DNA from: Nonomuraea terrae
GTDB lineage: Bacteria; Actinomycetota; Actinomycetes; Streptosporangiales; Streptosporangiaceae
Reading direction: 5' to 3'
DNA: 64,000 bases
Assembly (NCBI RefSeq): GCF_004348995.1
Contig: NZ_SMKQ01000019.1
Span: forward strand, 1-64,000
Each line of letters opens with the position of its first letter. Positions within the stretch are counted from its first letter, which is position 1. A program made the position numbers and the translations under genes. This document shows positions 17,068 to 26,645 of the stretch, piece after piece. The notes below the pieces were generated by a model. The model ran no database searches, was not told the DNA's origin, and saw only the letters and a list, made by a program, of their open reading frames with translations.

Positions 17068-17949
17068 TCACAGGGAGAGCATGCGCTCCAGGAAACGCCG
17101 GCTCGCCCGGGGCTCCTCCGCCTGGATGCTCAGCCGGTCCATGACCTCCATGTAGTGGTCGGAGTCGGCGGGCTTGTCCAGGTAGAGGGCGCTGGTCAGC
17201 TGCTCCATGTAGACGACGTCGGGCAGCTCGGGCTCGGGGAAGCGCAGGATGCTGAACGGCCCTCCGGCCGCCGCGTGGCCGCCGCGCTCGAACGTCATGA
17301 TCTGCACGGTGATGTTGCGCTCGGCCGTGACGTCCAGCAGATGGGCGACCTGCTCGCGCATCGTCCCGGGGCCGCCCAGCATCCGGCGCATCACGGCCTC
17401 GTCGATCACCGCCCACAGGGTGAGCCCGTCCTCCAGCCGTTTCTGCCGGGTCGTGCGCAGCACCACCCGGCGCTCGATCTCGTCGCGCCCGGCATTCCCG
17501 TGCGCCAGCTCGATGACCGCCCTGGCGTACGCGGGGGTCTGCAGCAGGCCGGGCACGAACTGGTTCTCGAACGTGCGGATGCCCGACGCGGCGCCCTCCA
17601 GGCCGATGTAGACCTCGAACCAGGACGGCAGCAGGTCGCCGTAGCGGTGCCACCAGCCGGGGGCGTTGGCCTGCTTGGCGAGGTTGAGCAGCGGCTCGCG
17701 CTCGGCCGGGTCGGTGACGCCGTACAGGGTCAGCAGATCGGCCACGTCGCGCTGCTTGAAGCTGACCTGGCCGAGCTCCAACCGGCTGATCTTCGCATGA
17801 GAGGCGCGAATCGAGTACCCCGCGTCCTCGCGGGAGATACCCTTCTCCGTGCGCAGCCTGCGCAGCTGGGTGCCGAGCAGGATCCGAAGCACCGTCGGGC
17901 TTCCCGGCGCATAGCTGAGCAGCCTTCCTTCCGCGCTCTCTGCGCTCAC
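17068..17949 (-). CDS. XRE-family regulator with DUF5753 domain (WhiJ-like)
   Basis: 293 residues. Residues about 22-80 form an XRE helix-turn-helix (LRRLRTEKGISREDAGYSIR, then ISRLELGQVSFKQRDV). The rest is the DUF5753 effector domain, with FENQFVPGLLQTPAYARAV and the late ADSDHYMEVMDRLSIQA region. Proteins of this type, typified by WhiJ of Streptomyces coelicolor, work with DUF397 or BldB-like partners to repress development or antibiotic genes. GTG 17949 has AGGAG seven bases upstream. It lies between its DUF397 partner and a divergent RsbW-like ATPase gene. Confidence 0.9.
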   Translation of the reverse strand: MSAESAEGRLLSYAPGSPTVLRILLGTQLRRLRTEKGISREDAGYSIRASHAKISRLELGQVSFKQRDVADLLTLYGVTDPAEREPLLNLAKQANAPGWWHRYGDLLPSWFEVYIGLEGAASGIRTFENQFVPGLLQTPAYARAVIELAHGNAGRDEIERRVVLRTTRQKRLEDGLTLWAVIDEAVMRRMLGGPGTMREQVAHLLDVTAERNITVQIMTFERGGHAAAGGPFSILRFPEPELPDVVYMEQLTSALYLDKPADSDHYMEVMDRLSIQAEEPRASRRFLERMLSL

Positions 17950-17970
17950 TCAACCGCTCCTCATGGGGGC

Positions 17971-18002
17971 CTGCACGTGCAGATGCAATTCACGTTAGTG
18001 AA
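17971..18002. promoter_or_regulatory. paired inverted repeats before the XRE gene
   Basis: CTGCACGTGCAG (17971-17982) is a perfect 12-base palindrome sharing TGCACGTGCA with the site before DUF397, at 22 bases from the XRE start. A second repeat, TTCAC-GTTA-GTGAA (17989-18002), follows. Both lie in the divergent promoter region shared with the ATPase gene. Confidence 0.55.
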
Positions 18003-18080
18003 CGACGAAAAGTCTTGCATCAATAACCACACCCCGTAAAGATGGGCACTGGATCATCAGAACGCGCCTCGGGGGCCAGA

Positions 18081-18560
18081 ATGACGACTTTCGACGCCCG
18101 GCCGCATGCCGCCTGCGGCTCCCGGCCACCAGGATGGCTCGCCTCCGTCCTGGTGGAAGGTCAGGCCGCCGAGCGTGACGCCGTGTTCCCGTTCGATCCG
18201 CGTACGGCGCTCGAGCCGGCCTGCGTGGCGACCGCGCGGCACTTCGTCGACCGGACGCTCGGCGCCTGGGGCGCCGCGGGGCTGAGCTTCGACACGCAGC
18301 TGGTGGTCTCGGAGCTGGTCACCAACGCGATGCGGCACGGCGGCGGGGCCCGGGCGCTGCGGCTGCTGCTGCGGCACGGCGACGAGCTGGTGTGCGTGGT
18401 CTCCGACCACAGCAGGACGATCCCGGTGACGACCGCGCCCGACGTCTACTCCGAGTACGGGCGCGGCTTACGCCTGGTGGACGCCCTCTGCTCCGCCTGG
18501 GGCTGGCTCACCCCCGGCGGCCCCTGCAAGCTGGTCTGGGCCGTCATCGCCGCCACCTGA
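18081..18560 (+). CDS. RsbW-like ATP-binding protein (anti-sigma/regulatory kinase type)
   Basis: 159 residues from ATG 18081. It carries the GHKL N-box ELVTNAMRHGGG and a short G-box region (YSEYGRGLRLVDALCSAWGW), the minimal single-domain ATPase found in anti-sigma kinases and in the abaA-type clusters of Streptomyces. It is divergent from the XRE gene, completing the DUF397-XRE-ATPase trio. GGGGG lies five bases before ATG 18081; an upstream in-frame ATG at 18042 would add 13 residues but has no ribosome site. No anti-anti-sigma gene is adjacent. Confidence 0.85.
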   Translation: MTTFDARPHAACGSRPPGWLASVLVEGQAAERDAVFPFDPRTALEPACVATARHFVDRTLGAWGAAGLSFDTQLVVSELVTNAMRHGGGARALRLLLRHGDELVCVVSDHSRTIPVTTAPDVYSEYGRGLRLVDALCSAWGWLTPGGPCKLVWAVIAAT

Positions 18561-18566
18561 CGCCCG

Positions 18567-19193
18567 TCATTCCTTGCCGAGCAGGTGGAGGACGTCGGCG
18601 TCGGTGAGCTGGTCGAAGTGCACGTACCACTGGCCGACCGCCCGGAAGTCGACGGGCGTCTTCAGCACCACCACCTCGTCGGCCTCCTTCTGCAGCGAAC
18701 GCACGGTCTCACGAGCCCCGACCGGCACGGCCAGCGTCACCTTGGCGGGCTTGGCCGTGGCCACGGCCCGGAGCGCGGCCCGCGCGGTGCCGCCGGTGGC
18801 CAGCCCGTCGTCCACCACGATCACCTCCCGCCCGTCGAGTGCGGGCAGCGGGCGGTCGCCGCGGTAGACCCGCACCCGCCGGGCCAGCTCCCGCCGCTCC
18901 TGCTCCACCACCTCGGCCACCGACTCCGGGGTGAGGCCCAGGCGGTGCAGCAGCCCCATGTCGAACACCGGCTCACCGCCCTCGGCGATCGCCCCGACGC
19001 CCAGCTCGGGCGCGGGCGGGTAGCCGATCTTCCTGGTCACGAGCACGTCGAGGACGGTGCCCAGCCGGCGCGCGATCGGCACGGCCACCTCGACGCCGCC
19101 GCGGGGCAGCGCGAGGATCACGGGATCGTGCGCGTCCAGCAACCGCTCGGCGAGCAGCTCACCCGCCTCGACCCGGTCTGCGAAGAGGTCCAT
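18567..19193 (-). CDS. phosphoribosyltransferase-domain protein
   Basis: 208 residues with a type I PRTase fold. The PRPP loop is VIVVDDGLATGGTARAAL, and an early ALPRGGVEVAVPIA segment replaces the usual second substrate loop. Actinobacterial proteins of this type are often linked to dormancy or stress regions and have no assigned base substrate. The ATG is preceded by GGAGGGC with very short spacing. It converges with the ATPase gene, leaving only six bases between them. Confidence 0.85.
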   Translation of the reverse strand: MDLFADRVEAGELLAERLLDAHDPVILALPRGGVEVAVPIARRLGTVLDVLVTRKIGYPPAPELGVGAIAEGGEPVFDMGLLHRLGLTPESVAEVVEQERRELARRVRVYRGDRPLPALDGREVIVVDDGLATGGTARAALRAVATAKPAKVTLAVPVGARETVRSLQKEADEVVVLKTPVDFRAVGQWYVHFDQLTDADVLHLLGKE

Positions 19194-19307
19194 GCCCTCC
19201 GCCTACCCCGACGCGCCGCCTCCTCGCCTCTCCGCGCACGCGAACGCACCCGCCGGCCGGGGCCCGCCCGCAAGCCCCGGCCGGTCAGGGGATCGCACCC
19301 GCCGGCG

Positions 19308-20405
19308 TCAGGGGCGGTTGCGGCCGGTGCGGCGCATCTCCTTGTGGATGACCTTCCACTTGTTCTGTTGTTCCTTGCGCAGGCGGGCGTCCGTGCGGGA
19401 CGCCATCCACAACGCCTCCCGCTGCAGCTTGCGCCAGCTTTCCAGCCGTCGTTCGGGCAGCTCGCCGCTTTCCAGCGCGGCCAGCACCGCGCATCCGGGC
19501 TCGCTGGTGTGACCGCAGTCGCCGAAGCGGCAGTGTCCGGCCAGCGACTCGATGTCGGAGAAGACGCGGTCGACGCCGACGGCCATGTCGTAGAGACCGA
19601 TCCGGCGGATGCCCGGCGTGTCGATGACCAGCCCGCCCCGGGCGAGGGGGATCAGCTCACGGTGGACGGTGGTGTGCCGGCCGCGCCCGTCGGCGGCGCG
19701 CACCCGCTGGGTCTCCATGACCTCCGCGCCGGCCAGCGCGTTGACGAGGGTGGACTTGCCTGCGCCGGACGGGCCGAGGATGACGGCCGTACGCGACCCG
19801 CCGAGGTAGGAGGCGGCCAGCTCCACCCCGTCGCCGCGCAGCGAGGAGACGGCGTGCACGTCGACGCCGGGCGCGGCCGTGCGCACGTCGTCGAGCAGCC
19901 CGTCGAGGCCGTGCTCGAACAGGTCGGACTTGGTGACGAGCACCACCGGCGTGCCGCCGGACTCCCAGGCGAGCGCGACCAGGCGCTCGATGCGGGCCAG
20001 GTCGGCGAAGTCGGTGGCGTGCATGGACGGCTCGGCCACGAAGACGACGTCGACGTTGGCCGCGAGCACCTGGCCCTGGCCGTCGCCTGACAGGCCCCCG
20101 ACCGAGTCGCGGCTGACGCCGCCCCGGACGAACGCGGACGTCCGCGGCAGCACCGCGTCGAGCTCGTAGCGGCCCTCGGACAGATACCGCAGCGCCGCCC
20201 AGTCGCCGACGCACGGCAGCGCGACCGGATCGGCCGCCGCGGCACGGCGGACGTGGGCGGCGTAGCGGACGTGATGCTGGCCGTCGGCGGCGATGACCTC
20301 GGCGGCGCCGCGGTCGACGCGGGCCACCCGTGCGGGAACGGCGCCGTCGGGCAGCTCGGCGGCGCGCGAATCGGTCCAGCCGAGCAGAGAAAGATCGTAA
20401 GACAA
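19308..20405 (-). CDS. rsgA: ribosome small-subunit-dependent GTPase A
   Basis: A circularly permuted GTPase of 365 residues that helps mature the 30S subunit. The OB-fold N-terminus is followed by G4 (VTKSD), then G1 (GPSGAGKSTLVNAL), then G3 (DTPGIR), the permuted order of RsgA. A zinc finger follows (HCRFGDCGHTSEPGCAV). The basic C-terminus (LRKEQQNKWKVIHKEMRR) fits rRNA contact. The start is TTG 20405 (SYDLSLLGW next) with AAAGG ten bases upstream; a longer frame to 20486 has no ribosome site and no family resemblance. Confidence 0.9.
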   Translation of the reverse strand: MSYDLSLLGWTDSRAAELPDGAVPARVARVDRGAAEVIAADGQHHVRYAAHVRRAAAADPVALPCVGDWAALRYLSEGRYELDAVLPRTSAFVRGGVSRDSVGGLSGDGQGQVLAANVDVVFVAEPSMHATDFADLARIERLVALAWESGGTPVVLVTKSDLFEHGLDGLLDDVRTAAPGVDVHAVSSLRGDGVELAASYLGGSRTAVILGPSGAGKSTLVNALAGAEVMETQRVRAADGRGRHTTVHRELIPLARGGLVIDTPGIRRIGLYDMAVGVDRVFSDIESLAGHCRFGDCGHTSEPGCAVLAALESGELPERRLESWRKLQREALWMASRTDARLRKEQQNKWKVIHKEMRRTGRNRP

Positions 20406-20597
20406 CGGAGTGAAACCTTTGGTCGAGAAGGATGGAGCCGGGCGGCTCAGAAGGACGCCCGGAGGTGGGCTGACGGCAGGCAGCACATGGGGACCCGCAT
20501 AGCCCTCACCTCCCCGATCGATTTCGTGTCACTTACCGGGGCGACTCTACGCACCCCGCCGACGCAGACGCAATCGGTTTGTCTTGCGCGATCCGTT

Positions 20598-20624
20598 GAA
20601 CCCCGCCCACCCGGACGGCCGTAC
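20598..20624 (+). promoter_or_regulatory. possible ECF-type promoter
   Basis: GAACC (20598-20602) and CGTAC (20620-20624) are 17 bases apart, 31 bases before the ECF sigma gene. This matches the general shape of ECF promoters and would fit autoregulation. It is a weak match by eye in a 249-base divergent gap that shows nothing else. Confidence 0.3.
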
Positions 20625-20654
20625 CACCTGCCGACGGACTGAGAAAGGGGCACG

Positions 20655-21251
20655 ATGCGGATCAGTACGTATCCCCCGCCCTCGGCCGAGGGAGCCGCCC
20701 CGGCGGGCACGCCGCGCCCGCACCATCGGATCCGCCGCGTGCGCCCCGACGACGAGGTGGTCGTGTCCGCGCTCTACCGGGAGTATCACCGGCCGCTGCT
20801 GGCGTTCGTGATCCGGTTGACGGCGGGCGATCGGCAGTGGGCGGAAGACGTGGTGCAGGAGACGATGATCCGGGCCTGGCGCAGCGCCGAGCGGCTCGAC
20901 ACCGACGCGGTCTCGCTGATGCCGTGGCTCGCCACGGTGGCGCGGCGCATCGTGATCGACGACCGGCGGCGCAAGGACGCCCGGCCCAGGGAGTCGGGCG
21001 ACGGGCCGCTGGCGAGCGTTCCCGTGCCCGACGAGATGGAGGTGCTGCTGCACCAGGTGGTGGTGTCGGAGGCGCTGAAGGCGCTGTCGCCGGCGCACCG
21101 CGAGATCCTCAACGAGACGATCCTGCGGGACCGGTCGGTCAACGACGCCGCGCAGGTGCTCGGCATCCCCGTGGGCACCGTGAAGTCGCGCGTCTACTAC
21201 GCCGTACGCGCGCTGCGGATCGCACTGGAGGAGAGGGGGGTGACGGCGTGA
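20655..21251 (+). CDS. ECF RNA polymerase sigma factor
   Basis: 198 residues. Region 2 reads YREYHRPLLAFVIRL...QWAEDVVQETMIRAWR, and region 4 is ALSPAHREILNETILRDRSV followed by IPVGTVKSRVYYAVRALR. There is no region 3, as in group 4 (ECF) sigma factors. The gene overlaps the following anti-sigma gene at GTGA, a typical arrangement that keeps the two proteins balanced. An AAAGGGGCACG ribosome site lies before the ATG. It directs RNA polymerase to stress promoters; the signal must be sensed by the partner. Confidence 0.92.
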   Translation: MRISTYPPPSAEGAAPAGTPRPHHRIRRVRPDDEVVVSALYREYHRPLLAFVIRLTAGDRQWAEDVVQETMIRAWRSAERLDTDAVSLMPWLATVARRIVIDDRRRKDARPRESGDGPLASVPVPDEMEVLLHQVVVSEALKALSPAHREILNETILRDRSVNDAAQVLGIPVGTVKSRVYYAVRALRIALEERGVTA

Positions 21252-21979
21252 CTTCGAGAGTCGAGCACACGGACGTGGGTGCCTACGCGCTCGGCCTGCT
21301 GGACGACGACGACAGACTGGCCTTCGAGGCCCATCTGCTCGGCTGCGCCGCCTGCCGCCGCGAGCTGTCGGAGCTGGCCGGCGTGGCCGGCGTGCTGCAC
21401 GGGATCGGGCCCGTCGAGGACTCACTCGACCGCCCGGGCGGGCCGGAAGGCGACGTGATCGACCTGCTGCGGCACAAGAAGGACGCGGACAGGCGCACGC
21501 GCAGGGGCACGTTCGTGATCGGGATGGCGGCGGCGGTCACGCTCGTGGCCGGCGGGCTGACGATCGGCACGCAGCTCGGCGCGGGCGCTCAGCCGCCGCT
21601 CGCCCACGGGCACGGCGGGCAGATGGGCGAGCACATGGGGCCGGCCGAGCAGTTCTACGTCGACGGGCGGCCCATCGCGGGCAAGGGCGCCGGCGGCGTG
21701 ACTGGCGGGCTCGTGGTGGAGTCGAAGGGGTGGGGCACGCACGCGGCGCTGAAGCTGTCCGGGGTGACCGGGCCGCTGGAGTGCGAGCTCATCTCCGTGT
21801 CGAAGTCGGGAGAGCGGCGGGTGATGACCGGGTGGTCCGTACCTCCAGCCGGGTACGGAGTGCCGGGTTCGCCGGATCCGCTCTACATGCACGGCGGCAG
21901 CGCCACGCCGCTGGAGGACGTCGACCGCTTCGAGGTGGTCACCTCGGAAGGGAGGCGATTGCTGGCCGTCGACGTGTGA
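21248..21979 (+). CDS. zinc-finger transmembrane anti-sigma factor
   Basis: 243 residues. The cytoplasmic N-terminus has the ZAS signature HLLGCAACRREL. One transmembrane helix follows (FVIGMAAAVTLVAGGLTIG, about residues 91-109), then an extracytoplasmic domain with ESKGWGTHAALKLSGVTG and GWSVPPAGYGVPG. The topology is that of RskA-type anti-sigma factors. It starts at GTG 21248 inside the sigma gene's stop. It would hold the sigma factor at the membrane until released; the closing 130 residues are the likely sensor. Confidence 0.88.
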   Translation: MTSRVEHTDVGAYALGLLDDDDRLAFEAHLLGCAACRRELSELAGVAGVLHGIGPVEDSLDRPGGPEGDVIDLLRHKKDADRRTRRGTFVIGMAAAVTLVAGGLTIGTQLGAGAQPPLAHGHGGQMGEHMGPAEQFYVDGRPIAGKGAGGVTGGLVVESKGWGTHAALKLSGVTGPLECELISVSKSGERRVMTGWSVPPAGYGVPGSPDPLYMHGGSATPLEDVDRFEVVTSEGRRLLAVDV

Positions 21980-21992
21980 CCGCCCGGGACCG

Positions 21993-22031
21993 GCGTCCCG
22001 CCGCGCACCGGGAGCCCGTGCGGCGGGACGC
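21993..22031. terminator. hairpin after the anti-sigma gene
   Basis: GCGTCCCGCC(GC)GCAC pairs with GTGCGGCGGGACGC, a 14-base stem with a two-base bulge and nine-base loop, 14 bases after the stop of the anti-sigma gene. Confidence 0.7.
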
Positions 22032-22091
22032 TCTCCACCACCGTCATGGCCCGCGGGGCGCCGTCACGGCGGGCCGGGTGTGCGGGTCAGC

Positions 22092-22137
22092 GGGCGTCAC
22101 CCTGGAGGCCCCCGGCCACGGGCGCAGGGTGGCGCCC
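22092..22137. terminator. hairpin after glyA
   Basis: GGGCGTCACCCTG (22092-22104) pairs with CAGGGTGGCGCCC (22125-22137) with one mismatch. It is downstream of glyA on the minus strand, facing the anti-sigma terminator. Confidence 0.6.
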
Positions 22138-22186
22138 AGCCGGCTCCGCCGTGACGGAAGGAAAATCCCCGGACGGGCCCGCGGGT

Positions 22187-23437
22187 TTACAGGCCGGGAG
22201 CGGGGAACTGCGCGGTGAGCTCGCTGACCTCGTGGTGGACGCGGGTGATGACCGCCTCCGCGTCGCCCTTGGCGACGGCGGTGACGACCTCGTCGATCCA
22301 GGCGCCGATCTGCCGCATCTCGGCCTCCCCCATGCCGCGCGAGGTGACCGACGGCGTGCCGATGCGGATGCCGGACGGGTCGAACGGCTTGCGCGTGTCG
22401 AACGGCACCGTGTTGTAGTTGGTCTCCAGCCCCGCGCGGTCGAGCGCCTGGGCGGCCGGCTTGCCGCCGATGTCTTTCGGGGTGAGGTCGAGCAGGATCA
22501 GGTGGTTGTCGGTGCCGCCGGAGACGAGGTCGAACCCGCGCGAGCCCAGCTCGTCGGCCAGGGCCTTGGCGTTGGCGACGATCTGATGGGCGTATGCGCG
22601 GAACGACGGCTGCGCGGCCTCGTGCAGCGCGACGGCGATGGCGGCGGTGGTGTGGTTGTGCGGGCCGCCCTGCAGGCCGGGGAAGACGGCCTTGTTGAGC
22701 GCCTTGGCGTGCTCCTCGCTGGTGGCCATCAGCATGGCGCCGCGCGGGCCGCGCAGCGTCTTGTGGGTGGTCGTGGAGATCACGTCGGCGTGGCCCACCG
22801 GGGACGGGTGGGCGCCGCCCGCGACCAGGCCGGCGATGTGGGCGATGTCGGCGGCCAGCACCGCGCCGACCTCACGGGCGATCGCGGCGAAGCCCTCGAA
22901 GTCGATGGTGCGCGGGATCGCGGTGCCGCCGCAGAAGATCAGCTTCGGCCGGTGCTCCAGCGCCAGTTCGCGGACCTCGTCGAGGTCGATGCGGCCGGTG
23001 TCCTTGCGGACGCCGTAGCGGACGGGGTTGAACCACTTGCCGGTGGCCGAGACCGACCAGCCGTGGGTGAGGTGGCCGCCGAACGGCAGGCCCATGCCCA
23101 TCACGGTGTCGCCGGGCTCCAGGAACGCCATGTAGACGGCGAGGTTGGCGGGCGAGCCGGAGTAGGGCTGGACGTTGGCGTGGTTGACGCCGAACACCGC
23201 CTTGGCCCGCTCGATGGCCAGGGTCTCGATCTGGTCGATGACCTGCTGGCCCTCGTAGTAACGCTTGCCGGCGTAACCCTCGGAGTATTTGTTGGTCAGC
23301 ACGGTGCCCGTGGCCTCGAGCACGGCCTTGGACACGTAGTTTTCGGACGCGATCAGCTTGACGGTGTCGGCCTGGCGACGCTCTTCCGCCCTGATGAGCT
23401 CGGCGATCTGCGGGTCGACGCTCGCGAGAGAACCCAT
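22187..23437 (-). CDS. glyA: serine hydroxymethyltransferase
   Basis: A 416-residue PLP enzyme converting serine and tetrahydrofolate to glycine and methylene-THF, the main source of one-carbon units. The PLP lysine is in STTTHKTLRGPRGA, preceded by ADIAHIAGLVAGG; YSEGYAGKRYYEG is near the N-terminus. Length is normal. ATG 23437 has AGGAG upstream; a longer frame to 23518 would run into the riboswitch and is rejected. Upstream on the same strand lies a ZTP-type riboswitch, so expression should respond to 10-formyl-THF shortage. Kinase and membrane-protein genes precede it in the same direction. Confidence 0.97.
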   Translation of the reverse strand: MGSLASVDPQIAELIRAEERRQADTVKLIASENYVSKAVLEATGTVLTNKYSEGYAGKRYYEGQQVIDQIETLAIERAKAVFGVNHANVQPYSGSPANLAVYMAFLEPGDTVMGMGLPFGGHLTHGWSVSATGKWFNPVRYGVRKDTGRIDLDEVRELALEHRPKLIFCGGTAIPRTIDFEGFAAIAREVGAVLAADIAHIAGLVAGGAHPSPVGHADVISTTTHKTLRGPRGAMLMATSEEHAKALNKAVFPGLQGGPHNHTTAAIAVALHEAAQPSFRAYAHQIVANAKALADELGSRGFDLVSGGTDNHLILLDLTPKDIGGKPAAQALDRAGLETNYNTVPFDTRKPFDPSGIRIGTPSVTSRGMGEAEMRQIGAWIDEVVTAVAKGDAEAVITRVHHEVSELTAQFPAPGL

Positions 23438-23465
23438 GACTCTCCTGTCACCATTGACGATGGCG

Positions 23466-23540
23466 AAGACCCAGGCGCACGGCCTCCGCTCCCTCCGCTC
23501 CCCGGTGGTCGTTCCCACCCAATGCGCCAGTCGCGTCTCG
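23466..23540 (-). ncRNA. ZTP (pfl) riboswitch before glyA
   Basis: Read on the minus strand: GACTGGCGC (23532-23524), a GGTGG/CCACC hairpin followed by GGGGAGCG (about 23519-23496), then GCGCCTGGGT (23478-23469). These are the conserved blocks of the pfl/ZTP aptamer. GGCGC in the first block can pair with GCGCC in the last to form its pseudoknot. The glyA ATG is 31 bases further on. ZTP/ZMP accumulates when 10-formyl-THF is low, which would turn glyA on. Identified by eye, not by a covariance model. Confidence 0.8.
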
Positions 23541-23582
23541 CTGTAGACGATAGCGGATGAGGCCGGGAGCCCAGGTCGGCGA

Positions 23583-24965
<1,383 letters not shown>

Positions 24966-24999
24966 CGCAGGGATTATTCCGGACGCGCCCCCGTCATGG

Positions 25000-25932
25000 C
25001 TATTTCGTGCGGCTCTCGCCTGGCCAGAGCCGGTCGACCTCGGCGTTCAGGATGGCGCCGATGAGCACGGCCAGCGCGGTGATGTAGAGCCAGAGCAGCA
25101 GCGCGATGGGGGTGGCCAGGGAGCCGTACACGGAGACGGGCGAGAACCAGGCCGCCAGCACGGCCCGCAGCACGCCCGCGCAGACGATCCACAGGAACAG
25201 CGCCAGGATGGCGCCCGGCAGCTCGCGGTACCACTTGGTGCGCACCGGCACGCTCACGTGGTAGAGCACGGTGAGGAACAGCACCGAGCCGATGATCACG
25301 ACCGGCCAGTAGAGCAGGTCGATCATGATGCCGTACTCCCCCGGCAGGGCGTCCCTGAGCAGGGTCGGGCCGATGACCAGGATGGGCATGACGATGATGC
25401 CGATGATGAGGCCCACGACGTAGAGGCCGAACGACATCAGCCGGGTGCGGATGATGCCGCGTTCCTCGCCAAGCCCGTAGGCGACGGAGATGAGGTCGAC
25501 GTAGACGTACAGGGCGCGCGAGCCCGACCACAGCGACAGCAGGAAGCCCAGCGAGATGATCGACACCTTGCCGGCGTCGTCGCTGAGCACGTCGGTGATG
25601 AGCGGGTTGACCACCGTGGCGATCGCGTCCTCGGTGAACAGCAGGCCCGCCTGGTCGATCACCCACGTCTTGACCTGCGTGACCACGCTCGGCCCCAGCC
25701 AGGTGCCGAGCTTGCCGAGCACGCCGATGAGCCCCAGCACGAACGGCGGCAGCGACAGCAGCGCGAAGAACGCCGCCTCACCCGCCAGGCCGGTCACGCG
25801 GTAGGCGACGCCGGCGTTGGTCGCGGCGCGCACGATGGCCCACGACTTGGTGTCGAGCACCCAGCTCAACCGGGCCCGGGCATGGGAGGCGAGGCCTCGT
25901 TTGGGCCGGGATGGCGCTTCGGTGGACGTCAT
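25000..25932 (-). CDS. YihY/BrkB-family membrane protein
   Basis: 310 residues with about six transmembrane segments and the family features: an early AAFFALLSLPPFVLGLIGVLG helix, RALYVYVDLISVAYG, and GAILALFLWIVCAGVLRAVLA. The family was once called RNase BN in error; its real function is unsettled and it may be a transporter or envelope protein. ATG 25932 is favoured by family length over the longer frame to 25989; the ribosome site is weak. It lies between a YccF gene and the kinase gene on the same strand. Confidence 0.85.
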   Translation of the reverse strand: MTSTEAPSRPKRGLASHARARLSWVLDTKSWAIVRAATNAGVAYRVTGLAGEAAFFALLSLPPFVLGLIGVLGKLGTWLGPSVVTQVKTWVIDQAGLLFTEDAIATVVNPLITDVLSDDAGKVSIISLGFLLSLWSGSRALYVYVDLISVAYGLGEERGIIRTRLMSFGLYVVGLIIGIIVMPILVIGPTLLRDALPGEYGIMIDLLYWPVVIIGSVLFLTVLYHVSVPVRTKWYRELPGAILALFLWIVCAGVLRAVLAAWFSPVSVYGSLATPIALLLWLYITALAVLIGAILNAEVDRLWPGESRTK

Positions 25933-25972
25933 GGGCACCCAACGGAAATTCGCAGTGACTCTTCGGCACAGC

Positions 25973-26368
25973 TTACGTCCCTGGTCCAACCCTGGAGTCG
26001 CCCGGCACGATGCGGGCGCCCAGCGGGAGGAGGGAGACGGGGATCAGCTTGAGGTTCGCGATGCCCATCGGGATGCCGATGATCGAGACGAACAGCGGGA
26101 TGGAGGTCACCACGTGCCCGATGGCCAGCCAGATGCCGGCGACCACGAACCAGATGATGTTGCCGAGGAGCGAGAACACGCCGGCGTCCGGGTCGCGTTC
26201 CACCGTCCGGCCGAACGGCCACAGCGCGTACGAGGCGATCCTGAACGAGGCGATGCCGAACGGGATGGTGACGATCAGGACGCAGCAGATGATCCCGGCC
26301 AGGGCGTAGCCCATGGCCAGCCAGACGCCGGCGAAGACCAGCCAGATGACGTTCAGAATCGTGCGCAT
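25973..26368 (-). CDS. YccF-domain inner-membrane protein
   Basis: 131 residues made of two copies of the YccF domain: NVIWLVFAGVWLAMGYALAG and, later, NIIWFVVAGIWLAIGHVV, each followed by a conserved IPFGIA or IPMGIA segment. There are four membrane segments. The function is unknown. It heads a possible co-directional group with the YihY and kinase genes and is divergent from the small cysteine-rich gene. Confidence 0.9.
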   Translation of the reverse strand: MRTILNVIWLVFAGVWLAMGYALAGIICCVLIVTIPFGIASFRIASYALWPFGRTVERDPDAGVFSLLGNIIWFVVAGIWLAIGHVVTSIPLFVSIIGIPMGIANLKLIPVSLLPLGARIVPGDSRVGPGT

Positions 26369-26448
26369 GCCGCCAGCATGTCACCGATCTTGCCCGCGCC
26401 ACCTCGGGCATCTCCCGGATTCCACCCGGATCTGTACCCGGAGTGATA

Positions 26449-26583
26449 ATGCGGAGTGTGATCTGCGAGAGCTGCAAGGACAAGCGCCACGAGGAGTGCC
26501 GCGGCGGCTCGTGGTGCGACTGCCAGCACAAGACGGGTCAGGAGCAGGAGGAGTCGGAGCTGAGCTGGCCGCACCAGGGATGA
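26449..26583 (+). CDS. 44-residue cysteine-rich protein
   Basis: From ATG 26449 (GGAG five bases upstream) the frame encodes MRSVICESCKDKRHEECRGG, then SWCDCQHKTG and an acidic QEQEESEL tail. Five cysteines and two histidines (C-x2-C, HxxxC, C-x-C, H) suggest one zinc site. I recall similar short proteins in many actinobacteria with no known role. It ends 28 bases before the promoter of the sulfur operon and may be a separate unit. Confidence 0.7.
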   Translation: MRSVICESCKDKRHEECRGGSWCDCQHKTGQEQEESELSWPHQG

Positions 26584-26610
26584 GACAAGTCCCACACTCT
26601 GGACGCGGTC

Positions 26611-26639
26611 TTGGACATCTCGGACAGCCAGAGTAGTCT
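26611..26639 (+). promoter_or_regulatory. promoter of the sulfite reductase operon
   Basis: TTGGAC (26611-26616) and TAGTCT (26634-26639) are exactly 17 bases apart and resemble the -35 and -10 of the principal sigma factor. Transcription would begin about six bases after the -10, which is the ATG of the leader peptide at 26646, so the message would be leaderless. Confidence 0.65.
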
Positions 26640-26645
26640 CGAACT

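Noticed and set aside
23438-23518. N-terminal extension of glyA
   Set aside because: It would be encoded by the riboswitch and lacks family resemblance; ATG 23437 has a good ribosome site.
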